Assembly (NCBI RefSeq): GCF_003589595.1
Contig: NW_020654422.1
Span: forward strand, 12,030,329-12,094,328
DNA from: Hyposmocoma kahamanoa
Lineage: Eukaryota > Arthropoda > Insecta > Lepidoptera > Cosmopterigidae
DNA length: 64,000 nt
Direction of reading: 5' to 3'
This document shows positions 24,856 to 37,439 of this stretch, piece after piece. The notes under the pieces were generated by a model. The model was given only the letters and a program-made list of their open reading frames with translations. It did no database searches and was not told where the DNA came from. How positions within the stretch are numbered: position 1 is the stretch's first letter; every line of letters begins with the position of its first letter. The translations under genes were made by a program, and so were the position numbers.

Positions 24856-26749
24856 GCCGTTGTCAATATAAAATGGTTGGAAATAAAAAAGTGGCTGCCC
24901 TAAATAGAAAACTCGTTGTAGGAGCACAAATTTGGCACAGCCTCATGTAAGCATAGTGCTGGACAATAAAAAGGGCTATTGGAATAATATAGAGGTAAAC
25001 TAAGAAGTTTGTACTTGTTATTAAAGTATACCTACCACTGTGTAACTATCCGCTTGTCTTTTAAATTTAAATTGAATATCCTGAGACGGCGCTTCAGATA
25101 CTAACGCTTCCAATAAACAAATTAATGAAATAGAATACAAAACTCAGGTACTGATTTAGATACCGACACAGGTTAATTGCTTAATAGGTTACCTTTATAG
25201 ACAAAACAGTAAGAGCCCCATGCACATGGTGTATTTTTGACGCGCGTTAACACGATGCAAACGAGATTCAGTCACAGCCACTAAACCTTTGAAAACATTC
25301 CCAAATTTAGTGTGTCGCCGTAATTGCGCATTTGTGATACACAAGCCATCTGCGCATATAAAACATGCCATGTGCATATATGCACGGTTGCGGCGATAAA
25401 GACGCGCTGCAGTCGCCATTTTGATCAGCGACTCCTCAACAGTAATACAATGTCATCGGTCACATTACACCGCTTACATTAGCTTTGTTTTACTGCTTTA
25501 AAAAGGAAAAAAGTAAAATAAGCAACTCCATTGGATAGACAGACTCTTTTATTTGCGAAAGAAAACTGTGTGGGCATTTTAATATAAAGTTTAAAAATTT
25601 AGAGCAATACCGAAGACTAGCTGGTGCTCGCGACTTCGACTGCGTAGAATAAGTACTTCGAGTAGCTTTCTGTACTACATTAAATTTCAAAGTTATACTT
25701 TTATACAACTTGCACTCTGCAATCAATATTTTAGTATATTGAGATAAATAGACTACAAGACATTTTGATCCTTTCTTCTTCTTCTTTCTTCTTTCAGTCC
25801 TTGTAGTAGATCGGAGTTTTTCTTACGCGTTGAAGGACGAATATAAGCATATTGTTTCAGTACACATTTAAGAAGTCCATTTCCAATTTAAAACAAAAAT
25901 CACAATTAATCTGTGAGGTAATGTTGACGGGACAATACCGCTGAAAATTAATATCGGTGTTTACGACAAAATCTACAAATTAAAAATAATATCTTGGTGG
26001 GAATTCTTATTCCACAAATTCCGACTGTGTAGCAAGTACTACGTTGGTGGAGATTTGCGGAACAAAATTTAATTAAATTTCCAGGACCCCCACCAAACAT
26101 ACCCATAAATCGATTAAAAACCACGTAAAATGCGATACAGACAAAGTTCGAACGCACTACTCGCTCACGTTTATATAGCTTTGTAATCACGTTTGAGTCG
26201 ATACAAAAGCGACAATCTGCTTTTTAAGCCTCTGCGATGCCGTAAATGCGCATCGTCTACAAATATAAAAAACAGGGACCCTATATAAATAAAAAGTTCA
26301 GGAAAAAATACTTACTGCCATTCTTTTATTCGGTTATTCCTTAAATTTTGTTAAATAAAATAACATGATTTGGTTGTTTATACAATTTTTTACAAATTCC
26401 CACGTAAAGTGACTATGTACATATGAACTTAAGTCATATTGTGTTAAGTGGGTACATTATATATTTATATGCTTGATGACCTTTGGAAGACTTGGTGATA
26501 GCTTTCTGCAATGCACCACTGAGTCTTGAATATAGTCCTCTAATAAGTTTCCTATGCTACACTGATACGATGGTCCTCCGCTGTGCCATGTCATGACTAT
26601 TTAGTAAAACATTCCACTTGTATGCCGACGCTTGATAGTCCAGCCATAATGTGGAGCACAAACGGGAAAAAAACATACTATTCAATACCCTTGTTAGAAA
26701 ATAATAATAAATGTACCATAAAATTCTTAGCGTGTGTGTGGATTGTGTG
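24856..26749. other. Intergenic, nothing supported
   Basis: Several short antisense open frames, none with a recognisable domain or consistent splice sites. A CTTCTTCTTTCTTC tract lies near 25775-25795. Confidence 0.45.
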
Positions 26750-27657
26750 TACAATCTAAAGGTACAATATAGATAATAATGTAACAACCCTACGTTCCGA
26801 GCGAAGTGCAGGTATTTACGAGCCGAACAGGCAGGAATTGCCATATTTGATATTACATGTATTATGTGCTATTATACTATCGTTTAGTGTCACTGATCCA
26901 AGCAGAAGCGATCTGCGCTACATCTTTTTCGCTCTTATTGCATGGACATAAAGTTTTTTCTGATTGACTCAAGCTGATTATATATTGATAACTGTGTTGA
27001 CTCGTGTACACAGCAAGGTTTTTAAATGCGTCTTTAGATGCGAAATAGAAATGATAGTAGTACTACATTCGCAAAGGTTAAATATTAAGAATTTACGTGT
27101 GTGTGAATTGAGTATGCACCCTCTGTAAAATGTTTAAAATGTGTTAGTCATTTAGTAAAAGTTCTAAAACAATTGTAGAAACCAATCTTTCTANNNNNNN
27201 NNNTAGAAAGATTGGTTTCTACAATTGTTTTAGAACTTTTACTAAATGACTAACACATTTTAAACATTTTACAGACGGTGCATACTCAATTCACACACAC
27301 GTAAATTCTTAATATTTAACCTTTGCGAATGTAGTACTACTATCATTTCTATTTCGCATCTAAAGACGCATTTAAACACCTTGCTGTGTACACGAGTCAA
27401 CACAGTTATCAATATGTAATCAGCTTGAGTCAATCAGAAAAAACTTTATGTCCATGCAATAAGGGCGAAAAAGATGTAGCGCAGATCGCTTCTGCTTGGA
27501 TCACAGATACTAAACGATAGTATAATAGCACATAATACATGTAAATCATCAAATCATCAACTATGGCAATTCCTGCCTGTTCGGCTCGTAAATACCTGCA
27601 CTTCGCTCGGAACGTAGGGTTGTTACATTATTATCTATATTGTACCTTTAGATTGTA
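26750..27657. repeat. Large near-perfect palindrome around the scaffold gap
   Basis: The left arm (26750-27193) and right arm (27204-27657) are reverse complements over about 450 bp. There are scattered single-base differences and a small insertion near 27540-27565 in the right arm. Ten Ns separate them. Either a large foldback element whose centre could not be assembled, or an assembly joining of two copies. Confidence 0.85.
27194..27203. other. Assembly gap (10 N)
   Basis: Run of ten N. Its fixed length suggests a placeholder rather than a measured distance. Confidence 0.98.
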
Positions 27658-28886
27658 AACGTAATTTGAAAAATTTAGGTGTTCTGCACAATATGAACTT
27701 CGCGCGTTTACTCCCGTTTCCAAGTGTTAGCACAATGCAACGCGAAAGTTTAAAAGTATACGGAGGTATGGAGTTCCCATAATTGCCTAAAACTACACAA
27801 AGCTTTTTTCGGTCGTACTACATGGACACAAAGCATTTTCGTGTCAAAAAGTGTGATGACTACCAACCTGACGTCAACTCAATAAACTCGCCTTCGTCGC
27901 AAAAATAAACCACCGTATTCGTTAGTCGTATTTGTTTATATTCGTTATGAATAATAAATTTGAATGTGAAAAAGAAATTGCGACGAATTCATTGTACCTT
28001 CTACTTACACTGTGGACTGTCGTTATAAAGCGGATGTAAAAGCAATGAAATTCAGGTCTAAAAGTCTGACAATTTTTGTACGAATTGTATTTGTTTATTG
28101 ATTGCTCAATTTCCTTATCGCGTCTCATTTAATTAGGTATACCTTTACAATTTTGCACTAATATAATTATAACCGATTTATGTAGGGGAAATACTTTAAC
28201 CTTTACTTTCTACATTAGGTAAAGATCATTGCTTTTAATTCATTAGGACATTTCGTTAGTAAACAATATGTATAGATTTGTTAGGGCGTGTTTTTGTCGT
28301 GTGCCGGCTTATGTCTGTTTGTCAGTTTGCAGTAATTTTCAAGCCATGGGACTAGCCTTTATATCCTAATTTGGATTTGGTTTGAAACGTTGGTGGATGA
28401 CATACGTAAGATTCTAGAAATTTTAATTCAATAAGATTTTGGAAAATTTAATAAGGTCGCAGCGTTCCGGGCCCTTATCCCTCTCTGGAACAACTTTAGT
28501 TCTTTCTTGGACCTGATTACATGTTTGGAGTTCGTCAAGAATGAATCTTCAAATATTTGTAGCTCGGCCTCTTTACAAGTGATGAGGTCTTTTATCAAAA
28601 ATTTGATACATTTCATTTATAGCTTCTGTGCTGATTTAGAAATTAAGTAACCGATCTGCATCTATTGACCTAGGTCTTGAATTTGAACAAAGTTAGTTTA
28701 TTATCATATAAACTTATGGTTAATAAATACACGTTACCTTCAGTTTTTATTACGACATGGTTTAGTTATATCAACAGACTGATTGGTATTTCAAAACACT
28801 AGCTATGGAACTGTATTGAAAACCCTAACTCAAATATTTAAAATATAGGACATCACTGTGATAGGAAGGAAAGGAAATCAGCTTAC
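27658..28886. other. Intergenic, nothing supported
   Basis: AT-rich. Short antisense frames at 27922 and 28428 show no family resemblance. Confidence 0.45.
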
Positions 28887-29073
28887 TAAGAGCAATGCCA
28901 CACGAGCGCTGCGTCGTCGAAACGCTATTATTCCAACGCACAGAGTATACGTACATGAGCAATGCGTTGTCGTAACGTCGCTTACTTAGGTACGCACCGC
29001 AGCATCTCTCCCCGCTTCCTCTCCTGGCCCCTTGTCAGAACGCCGACGCAACGCACGTGTGGCATCACTCTTA
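28887..29073. repeat. Small inverted-repeat element, family E copy 2
   Basis: Ends TAAGAGCAATGCCACACG and GTGTGGCATCACTCTTA are inverted copies. Same family as 24686-24855. Confidence 0.7.
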
Positions 29074-30353
29074 CGGTATTGTGGTGTTTTCTTTTGATGC
29101 ATGGTACACGAGGCTGCCGTACCAACTGCGACGTCACTGGACTAATTGTGATAGCAATGTTGGTTGCGCAACCACGTATGACAACTCTTTGTTACATGTA
29201 CCAAATGTTTGTGTACACGATGGCTCTAGTCGTTGTGTAGAGTCAGATACTTCTTGCTCCTAATGAACTTCGATGATGTGATGAGACCACGTGCTTCGCG
29301 CGAATCCCACTCTGTTTTCTTTTTTCTTTCCTTGTTAATTGCTCGCAGAAAACCGAATAGGCCCAGGCGCTCCATAGGGGTTACCAATGTTATCTCGAAA
29401 ATTACAAGAACAATAAATGTTTTGAATAATTTCATCGTCCACAGCCTGATTTCACCCACTGCTGGGTATAGGCCTCCCGAAGTTAATATATATAAAATAC
29501 GATTTTCTACATTTTTCGAAATAGTTTAGTGCCCTAATTTTTAGGGAAAAATTTTTAGGGAATGTTTATTTTGTATTTAAGTATCCAAACCAAGTTTTAA
29601 CGCGTTAAAAAACTAGAATACCCCATTTCTCTTCTTATATATATATACATAGGGGTAGTTTAAAAAAATATTGTTTCAGTCTTTTAATGTTGCATTATAG
29701 AATATTTAAACTAAGTTTTACCTTTGTAAGTTCAAGAAGTTCGGTTTGTCATACTAACGCTTACCCTTTTTCACCCTTTGAGGAGTTGAGATGCAAAAAA
29801 ATCCGTTACACTAAATAATAACAACATACCGTAAAGACTAGTTTATACTGTAAGCACCATTGAAGCGCTCCAGACCTTACGAGTTTACATAAATATATAG
29901 ATAGACAAAGATGAAACTTGATGAGTATGTAATAAAAATAGTGCACAATCCATGTTAAAGCGCCATCTGACGATTTTCAACTGTCTGAATTTTTGCGCGC
30001 CAGCTGGAAAACGATAGTACTTCTTCTTCTTAGTACTCGTATGATACTACTAATCCAACCATATTCCGTATTAGTTTAGCACTTCGTCAACAGATGTCGC
30101 TGTAATAGATTTCTACTAATACGCACGTATTCTGTTAATAATATTAACATATTTTTTGTTTTGATCATAACGAAATGTAAAATGTATCTAATTAAATTCT
30201 CAAGTCTTTGAAACAATATTCAATGTTCCCTCAGTGGCAAAAAGTTTGCAATAAAAATGGAAGGACTAGTCTTCGTTTTTGCAATAAAGTGGGGCGTTGA
30301 ATGACAAGGTTCGGGTTTAAGAAAATTTCTTTTTCTACGTTTCTACATTCTAT
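29074..30353. other. Intergenic with a LINE tail scrap
   Basis: At 29445-29490, the text TTTCACCCACTGCTGGGTATAGGCCTCC is split between lines and matches RTE-like LINE 3' ends. Nothing else is recognised. Confidence 0.4.
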
Positions 30354-31472
30354 GCCTTACTTTCACAAACTCGTATCTTATAAAGAGTGATTATTCAAGA
30401 GATGGCAAAACTTTCTATTTATATCGTGTTCTTAGGTTTTCGCGATTGTTACACATAGGAAATGAAACTATTTTTCCGGATTAAATTTTTTTAATTTTTA
30501 AAGTTTTTTCAAACAAACCGACGTTTCGAGCCCTTTACAGGTATGGTTACGGTTGACTGAGGTGATACAGTCATCAACCAGTTATGTCTAATATTAATAA
30601 GTAATTATTATAATCATTAAAAATTAATAATAGATGCACGCCTGAGGACTCTTCCGATCTTGTCTGTAACACCTCTCACGTAAGGTGAAATGGCAGGTGT
30701 TCGCTCGAATGTTGGTGGTTTCATACGGCGCCTGCGGCATTGGGAATCTTCAACTTATTCGCATGTAGGACTTGCGTTATATGCTGATCTTGCCAGATGC
30801 CAGATGATTACTGTCGCAGACACCATGTACTCTCTGAAATAAAGATTTGCCCACGGTATCTAACTGGCTAGGATGGTGATGGGAATTACCATTGAGGTAC
30901 CTACCTTTCTTTCGAAATACAGTATGGCATATGGTGTAATTAGGATTTTTTTTAATTAAAACATCTAAGAAAGCTAAAGTACCACAATTCTCTTGTTCCA
31001 TAGTAAATTGGATCTTAGTACTAAAAGAATTAAGACGATCCAAGAAAGAAGGTATGCTATTTTTAAGTAATATTGTGAAAGTATCATCAACGTACCGTTT
31101 GAAAATCTTTGGCCTAGCTGGGGCCATGGGTAAAACTCGCTCCTCGAAGTCTTCCATGACAATATCGGCAACAACGGGAAATACCGGAGTGCCCATCGCT
31201 ATACCGTCGATTTGTTGGTAGAATTCATTATTCAATATCATTATTCCTTTCAATTTATTTTAAATGTCTTATCAAGGGTGTTAATTTGGATGCATTACTT
31301 TAAGAATAGTTAAAAGCCAGTGTGTGAATATGAAGGAAATGTGATGTGAAATCAGACTGCAAAATTTATTTATACAATCCACAGACATCTATCTAGATTT
31401 ATCTGTGATACAATCCATTTTTTGCATTTCAGTAACTTTGTTCTTTAGGATACGAATTTGAGAAAGTAAGGC
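30354..31472 (+). repeat. Family G copy 3, split by a Penelope-like insertion
   Basis: The left part, 30354-30422, and the right part, 31253-31472, join into the intact family G seen at 4896-5138. The terminal inverted repeats are still recognisable at both ends (TTACTTTCACAAACTCGTAT and GAATTTGAGAAAGTAAGGC). Confidence 0.8.
30423..31252 (-). mobile_element. Penelope-like element, 5'-truncated
   Basis: The antisense frame 31253-30777 (158 codons) encodes the reverse-transcriptase core: YQQIDGIAMGTPVFPVVAD, catalytic YVDD in FKRYVDDTF, and LAFLDVLIKKNPNY. These are hallmarks of Penelope-like reverse transcriptases. The N-terminal part is missing by 5' truncation. No GIY-YIG endonuclease is readable between the frame's end and the 3' tail at 30423-30600, so the element has lost it. 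The 6-bp ATTTAT at 30417-30422 and again at 31253-31258 is the target duplication; it is present once in the unoccupied sister copy at 4896-5138. Not mobile. Confidence 0.85.
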
Positions 31473-32885
31473 GACGATATGTAAGACATATTTATGCTTC
31501 ATATCACAAGAAGCAATAATTTTACTTACTGCGTTTTTTGTGTGGCTGAAGAAAAGCAGCCCTCGTACGTAATGTGATATTTTTGCTATTTTTATGCGCC
31601 AAAGGCAACGGTCAAAGATATTATAGGTAGATTATACCTTTACTTTATTTATATATATTTTAGAATTAAAATAAAGGTATGATCACAGGACATCATATAA
31701 AATTATATCTAGTAATTCTGTTTTCCGTGTTTACTCAAAAGTTCACATTAATGGAGGTACAAGGTTTACGAATTCAACCGACATTCTATTTTATCTTAAA
31801 TAACAGATGGAAGGAATTGAGTTGATTGGTCGATTTAATACAGTAAACGCGTATTGTCTCATACAAACACAAGAGGAACTAACTACAGTACAATTTCTCC
31901 TTTAATTACTCCTTTCGTATATTATGATATGAGTATTTAAAAGTAAATTTAAAAAAATACTCGTACATATTTTAAATAAGTAATTATTTGTAAGGTATGT
32001 AATATTTTAATATTTACTATAAAAATATATTCGGAACAATAGCAAAGTAACAACAAAGACGAGTCGAATAAACATTTTAGTTCTGCAATTTTATATTTTT
32101 GTTGTATATTTGTTTCTAAAGGGCGGACGGAACCCCACCAATAGCATTCCCCTGTAATGAATATTTGACATTCCAACGTATGCACCGCCGAACATTCGAG
32201 ATCCTTTGAAGCTTTATAATGTTCGGCTCAAAGTACGTACCTACCTGCTTAGCGCACAATCGATGTCGCATAATCATGTAATGCTTTTGTAGGAGGTAAT
32301 CCTTTACTTTCTTCATAAATAAAATATTCATATAATGAAGAAATATTCAATAGATGTTCATTAATTTCATTTGTTTTCACTGTCGTCGTATAAAAGCATA
32401 CATAGTTATCGTTGTATAAAAGTAAAATTTCTGAAAGACTTTTCCATTGCATTCGTGAAAAGTGATTTTACCATTTAATTGTTTCAACAAACGTAAAGCG
32501 AAATCAAATTTATGTCTGTAACTGTCCGAGTTACCCACGGCTTCACGTGGTATACGTAGTAAAAATATCGCTACAAATGGCTTCGTCATTTGACGGTGGA
32601 CAAAGACAATGTATATCGTAGGGAATGGCTACAAAAAGTTTAAAACGTATAGTATCATACCTCGACATTATTTTGTTTAAAAATAAAATAAATGTTTTTT
32701 CTAGGAGTAACAATACGTAAAAATACCAAATTGAGATTTCCAGCCAAAATCTGAAAGATTCGTTGTTCGTGAGTCGTAGTAACAAACAACTGAGCATGAT
32801 AATTACAGAGATAACAGAATTTTAATGGAAATCCCACTAGGCACCTAATTAATTGGTGGACTTGACTTCAACAAAGGATACGTGT
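31473..32885. other. Intergenic, nothing supported
   Basis: Six overlapping antisense open frames at 31949-32837 are short, low in complexity and unlike any family I know. I treat them as chance in AT-rich DNA. Confidence 0.4.
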
Positions 32886-33143
32886 CTAGTCCATAGGTTC
32901 GGCAGATTTCTCAGTAAGTGCTGCTAATGAAGCCTGGCTGCTGGCTACTGGTTTGTCCGCTTGGTGGCTGGTTTCACTAATATGGGTGTGATCAGATTCA
33001 ACTGATTTCAGTTGACTAGTAATGTCTTGATTGGTGGTACTTGCGTCGTGGAGCTGTGTCAAATCTTCCGCATCGTCAATTTTTTGCAACAAGCTACCAT
33101 CCGAAAATTCAGATTCCAGTTTCTTTTTGTTTACCAACTCCAT
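32886..33143 (-). CDS. Hypothetical 85-residue hydrophilic protein or last exon
   Basis: The antisense frame runs from an ATG in the context CAAATGG (33143) to a stop at 32886. An in-frame stop lies 9 bp before the ATG. The product is charged and Ser/Thr/Gln-rich (SDGSLLQKIDDAEDLTQLHD, ending SAEPMD) with no domain I recognise. The composition is unlike the AT-driven chance frames nearby (few Phe/Leu/Ile/Tyr/Asn), which is the main reason to list it. It has no clear poly-A signal close by and no confident upstream exon. It could be the terminal exon of a longer gene whose other exons I did not find, or chance. Confidence 0.35.
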   Translation of the reverse strand: MELVNKKKLESEFSDGSLLQKIDDAEDLTQLHDASTTNQDITSQLKSVESDHTHISETSHQADKPVASSQASLAALTEKSAEPMD

Positions 33144-33457
33144 TTGATACCTTCAACATTGCGTCATTAGATGTAATATATTTATACGATTTACTGAAAA
33201 CTCTACGACAATTTTTTTTTTATATTTAGAATTTATGCATTAGCCTATTCGATAGATTTCGTCCTTATGATTAAATACAGTAATTATAGATTCAGGCGTT
33301 ACTTTGGGGAAATCCATAGCAATAAAAATGGAATGATAAATTAATTTTCTAGTCGGCGAACCCAGTGCAGGTGAAATAGTGCAAAATAGCAGCACTCATG
33401 TTCAATACTTTTTTCATGCATCTGTACAGCTGCAGCATGAAAAAAATACTACACTAT

Positions 33458-33675
33458 AACTGCCTCCGTGGCCGAACGGTTACCATGCGGGACTGCCACT
33501 CAGAGGTCACAGGTTCGATTCCCGCGCCGGGAGAAATATTTGCATGGCCTACATTTATTTCTCTCGTGAGTTTGGGTGTAATTTGTGGTTGTCTAAGTGT
33601 GTGTCCATGGCGCCCGCGACGCAGTTTTCCATGTGCGGGGTACATATATTGTGTGCGTTATTATATTATTATATT
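33458..33675 (+). mobile_element. tRNA-derived SINE, family A
   Basis: Sense copy with A-box TGGCCGAACGG and B-box GGTTCGATTCC intact, and a TTATAT-rich tail. It is one of the best-preserved heads in the window. Confidence 0.9.
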
Positions 33676-34841
33676 TTCTACATTACTTTCAATTATAGTG
33701 AACTCCCTACCGAGATACTATACGAGAAAGGCACCATAACTTAGCGTGCACAGGAACCTTCTCAGTTCAGTTTAATGAGTTTTACCATTTACTTACAAAT
33801 AAATGGACGACGGGTCTAATACAAAAACCACGAAAAAAATGTCCCAAGTCAACCTATTTAAACGTAGTGACATGTAAAGAATATGAAAAAGCTAAAACAT
33901 TGAATTTAAATTGTAATGTCATCGCAGTACTATCTAATTTTGCTTGCTTCGCTGTCAGTCGAACAAACGAAGACTAAAGCGTGAATGACGCTCTGTATAC
34001 GATTTTAACGCCCTATAAGTTCGGACACTTTTTAGCGCGGACCCGACGTCCATATAATTGTAAGTCAATGGGTTTTACCATGGTTTTAACCCAATTAAAA
34101 ATTAACAAATAATAAGTATTTTAGATATTTATTATTTTGTTGTGTGCCAGATGTCATATACCCGCTCACGCGATTCATGCGTCTCTGGAAGCATACCACA
34201 CCTAGGTGCCGGTGATGATTTTATACCGATTTATCGGATATCGAAGTTATAACAGGTAAAAGAACTAATACTAATTGCTATTTCGGTAACTACTCTAGCA
34301 AACCATAAAGTTTTTAATGCCTGGGTCTGTCATTTAAAAAAAATAAACAACTTCAAAAATACGTCACGACAATCGTGTGTGTTATTGTTTGGGCTGGTGA
34401 TGTCGGTGTTTATTTATTGAAAACATACCGTAAGTTGCGTTTTTTAAGTATACCCTGAATATAAATGTTTATAAACTATACTTTAAGGAGTAATTTCATG
34501 GTAAACGTTAGAACCACTCAAACAGAATATTATCATATTTACCCAAGTACAACAAAAATTTCATTAGTGCTTTTTAAGTGCAGGATTTGCGGTGTATTAC
34601 TGCATTTTATTTAAGATGTTTTGTTGTAGTACGGAGGGTATTTATTTAGCAATGCAGAATAATAATTTTTATTTATAAAAACTTGTATTCAAACTGAATC
34701 CTTTTCTTATTTGCGAAACCAAATAGCCGCCATTTTGCGGTAGGATGAGCGCATCGCGTGAGCGGCTATGTTCTTCATATAAAATCTTTGTTTTGGGGGT
34801 ACAAAAGGAAGTAGGACAGTGATATAATACTTATTTTGTTG
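33676..34841. other. Intergenic, nothing supported
   Basis: No recognised repeat or exon. Confidence 0.4.
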
Positions 34842-35140
34842 TAGCAGTAGAGATCCTTGTGAAAGAGTTCGTCCAGGGAAGTACTGCCACTTTACCTATT
34901 TCTGCCGCCAAACAGTAATGTGAGCATTACTGCGTTCCGATTTCAAAGGCTAAGGGTGCTGGTGAAATTACAGGCACATGGGAGTTGTCAATTTATGTCT
35001 CAGGGTGACGAGCACAGTGGCTGTGCCCCTGAGACTTTGCGGTTAAAAGCTCTGAGTGGCACTGCAACTGTCATGGATAGGCGTGTCGTTTACCATCAGG
35101 TGCAAGACTTGTTCGTCCCATCATTTGATGTTATAAAAAA
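34842..35140 (+). mobile_element. SINE-like repeat, family B, full copy
   Basis: From GTAGCAGTAGAGATCC to GATGTTATAAAAAA. The 142-codon open frame that starts inside it is chance. Confidence 0.85.
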
Positions 35141-36178
35141 GGCTATTATGCATGATAGGTTAAATCATTGGATTTGCAGAGTAGCAAATAAATTTACTTC
35201 CATTTATGATAAAACAAATAAAAAGTACGCAAACCCTGTTACAATATATCTTTTCCTTTTCGACATTGGGTTATTGACTATGATAGTAGGTGGAACAGCC
35301 CAAAAAGAGATAGGTTTGCAAGGTCCGATAACTACCTATACTCCGTAAGATTTAGTGACACATCTCAATGTTCATGAACAAGTGATGGGAAACGATCGGT
35401 GAATCGAGAATCGATGTCAAAATATATTGACTAAACTATGACTTAAATTTTAATCAGTGTTATATTATGGTAATAACTAAAATCAATCCGAATTAATGAG
35501 GTCCGCTCCACGAATAATGTCTTATGCGAAATAAACAATGTTTATAGTATACAGAAGGTCGTCGAATGGTTTACATGTGCGCATAACAAAACCCAAATTA
35601 TGAAAGGCCGCAAAATACATATGCTAATATAAGTATTTTTTGTCCAATAGTACCCAAAAAATTCTGTACTCGCTCTATGCTATCTATCGCTATATCTTTA
35701 AAATTATAATATAAAAAGATAATACAATGGCATTTCTTTATGTTTGCAGTGACATTATTGTATTACATACAATTACATAAACAAATAAATTGTCTAAGTT
35801 ATCTTGTATTAATTTGCAGTTTGTGTGTGATCCCACAGAACGAGATAATTTTTTATCATATGCATATAAAAGGTAGAAGGAATTTCTGAAATATGAATTG
35901 ATTTCATTGTATAAGCAAAGGTATAAGCATTATAGAAGAGTGGCTGGCGAATGTAAGTGTCAAACAAATTTTAAATGCCTTTATTTACGATATTTAAGAA
36001 GGAAATTGGCGTATAATTTTCAATGGAGGTCCTTAACCCATGCATGAGTTTAACATGGTTGGCCTATTTTCATTTTGTGGAAAAGACTTGTGACTCTAAC
36101 CATTTCTTGTAAAACCAAAGTAATTGGACTTGCTTGACTATCAGCATACATTTTTAAAATAGCATGTTGAGGCTATGG
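35141..36178. other. Intergenic, nothing supported
   Basis: AT-rich, nothing recognised. Confidence 0.4.
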
Positions 36179-36300
36179 CCAACATTTGCATCTCTCATGA
36201 GTTTGGGTGTAATTTGTGATTGTCTATGTGTGTGTCCATGGCAACCGCGATACATGGTTTCACTCGTGGGGTCATAGCCATATGTGTGCGTTAAAAAGTA
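36179..36300 (+). mobile_element. tRNA-derived SINE, family A, 5'-truncated
   Basis: Only the body (GAGTTTGGGTGTAATTTGTG, then GTGTGTCCATGGCAACCGCG) and the tail remain. The tRNA-like head is missing. Confidence 0.8.
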
Positions 36301-36354
36301 AAAAAAAATGGTTGATGATGAAAATAACATAACGTATTATTTATGAAAATAATC

Positions 36355-36440
36355 CAGTCCGATCGAAGAGATTTTTCTTTGTGTTTGTTCGATCTTTATA
36401 TCAATAAAATAACAAGGCAATGGAGTATTTTTACAAAAAA
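36355..36440. repeat. AT-rich repeat, family I
   Basis: Contains CAGTCCGATCGAAG and TTTGTGTTTGTTCGATC, the inverted form of the family I blocks at 38220-38280. Confidence 0.5.
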
Positions 36441-37036
36441 TATAAAAAAATATATATACAAAAATTAATTATGGTAGTAAAAACTTCATGATATTCAAAT
36501 AAATATAACACAACGTATCTCAAAATAATACGAGTAACATTTTAAAAATTACCATTAAACAACTTACATCAAAATTTAAAAATAAAGTTAATCGAATCTA
36601 TATTTTCGACGTGTCCCATCACATTTTTTTCCGTCAGATGTAACTCATCGTGTGAATTGAGAAAATGAACATTAATTATGCCGTATTGCAATTAAATGTT
36701 AAAGTGATTAATGAATGATTTGTGGATGTCAATGATCTTATGTGAAGGGGTTGTAATCTATATATGTGAAATATTATTGATTTGTATAATTTGTAGGACG
36801 CTGTTACAAATTTATGTCACTGTGATTTTGGCGAGCCGTCATTCCAATCGATGTCAATTTTACAGAGCATAAAAATTAATCATTCTCAAAAAGTCATGAA
36901 ATTGTATTCACAGTTAATGTTTTGTTGAAATGATGTCATTAAAATCTGAACTTAAGAAAAATTCTCTTTGGCAACAAGGAATACTTAATTTTTAGATATC
37001 AGTCCTGCAGCCATTTTTTTATGTACACTATTTGTT

Positions 37037-37437
37037 TTCTTCGTGTATTATCGATAGCATACACTTAGAATGCTCGCCATCGTGGTGAAAAGATATGCCA
37101 ACCGGCGCAAGGTACTTGCCGCTAACAGTTGCTCAGGGCGGGTCAGACGGACGTATGATACGCCGTGCTGAGAGACTCATATCGTTGGGGATGTACCCTA
37201 AAAGCAACCGCGTGACGATTTGTACTAACCGTAAGATATCCAAAGGTGAGCGATGGTGTTTAGCGCAAGGACAGGGAACACGATCGTGGTGCTTTCTATT
37301 TATCCACCAACCTATTCCTGAGAGCTTCCATTCGATGATTTTCACCTTTGCCACAGCACACGTTCGACCCTCTTTGAGCATATTGAAATATGATGCCATT
37401 AATTCTTGTCCTGTAATAATAATAAATAATGATTCCA
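37037..37437 (+). repeat. GC-richer repeat, family H, long copy
   Basis: A 400-bp block with a 117-codon + frame and a 101-codon antisense frame lying across each other, and shared ends with 5285-5410. It contains GGCGGGTCAGACGGACGTAT and CGTGACGATTTGTACTAACC. I recognise no protein domain in either frame; the block reads as a decayed high-copy element. A SINE of family B begins right at its end. Confidence 0.5.
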
Positions 37438-37439
37438 CT

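Noticed and set aside
26750..27657. CRISPR- or virus-like inverted structure
   Set aside because: No spacers or viral genes; a simple two-arm palindrome at an assembly gap.
28962..29240. 92-codon + strand protein
   Set aside because: Lies across the family E inverted-repeat element; composition effect.
31949..32837. Stacked antisense frames that might be one gene
   Set aside because: Rich in Phe, Ile, Leu, Tyr and Lys as expected from AT-rich DNA, with no splice-consistent chain.
34920..35348. 142-codon + strand protein
   Set aside because: More than half of it is SINE family B sequence; the remainder has no recognisable domain.
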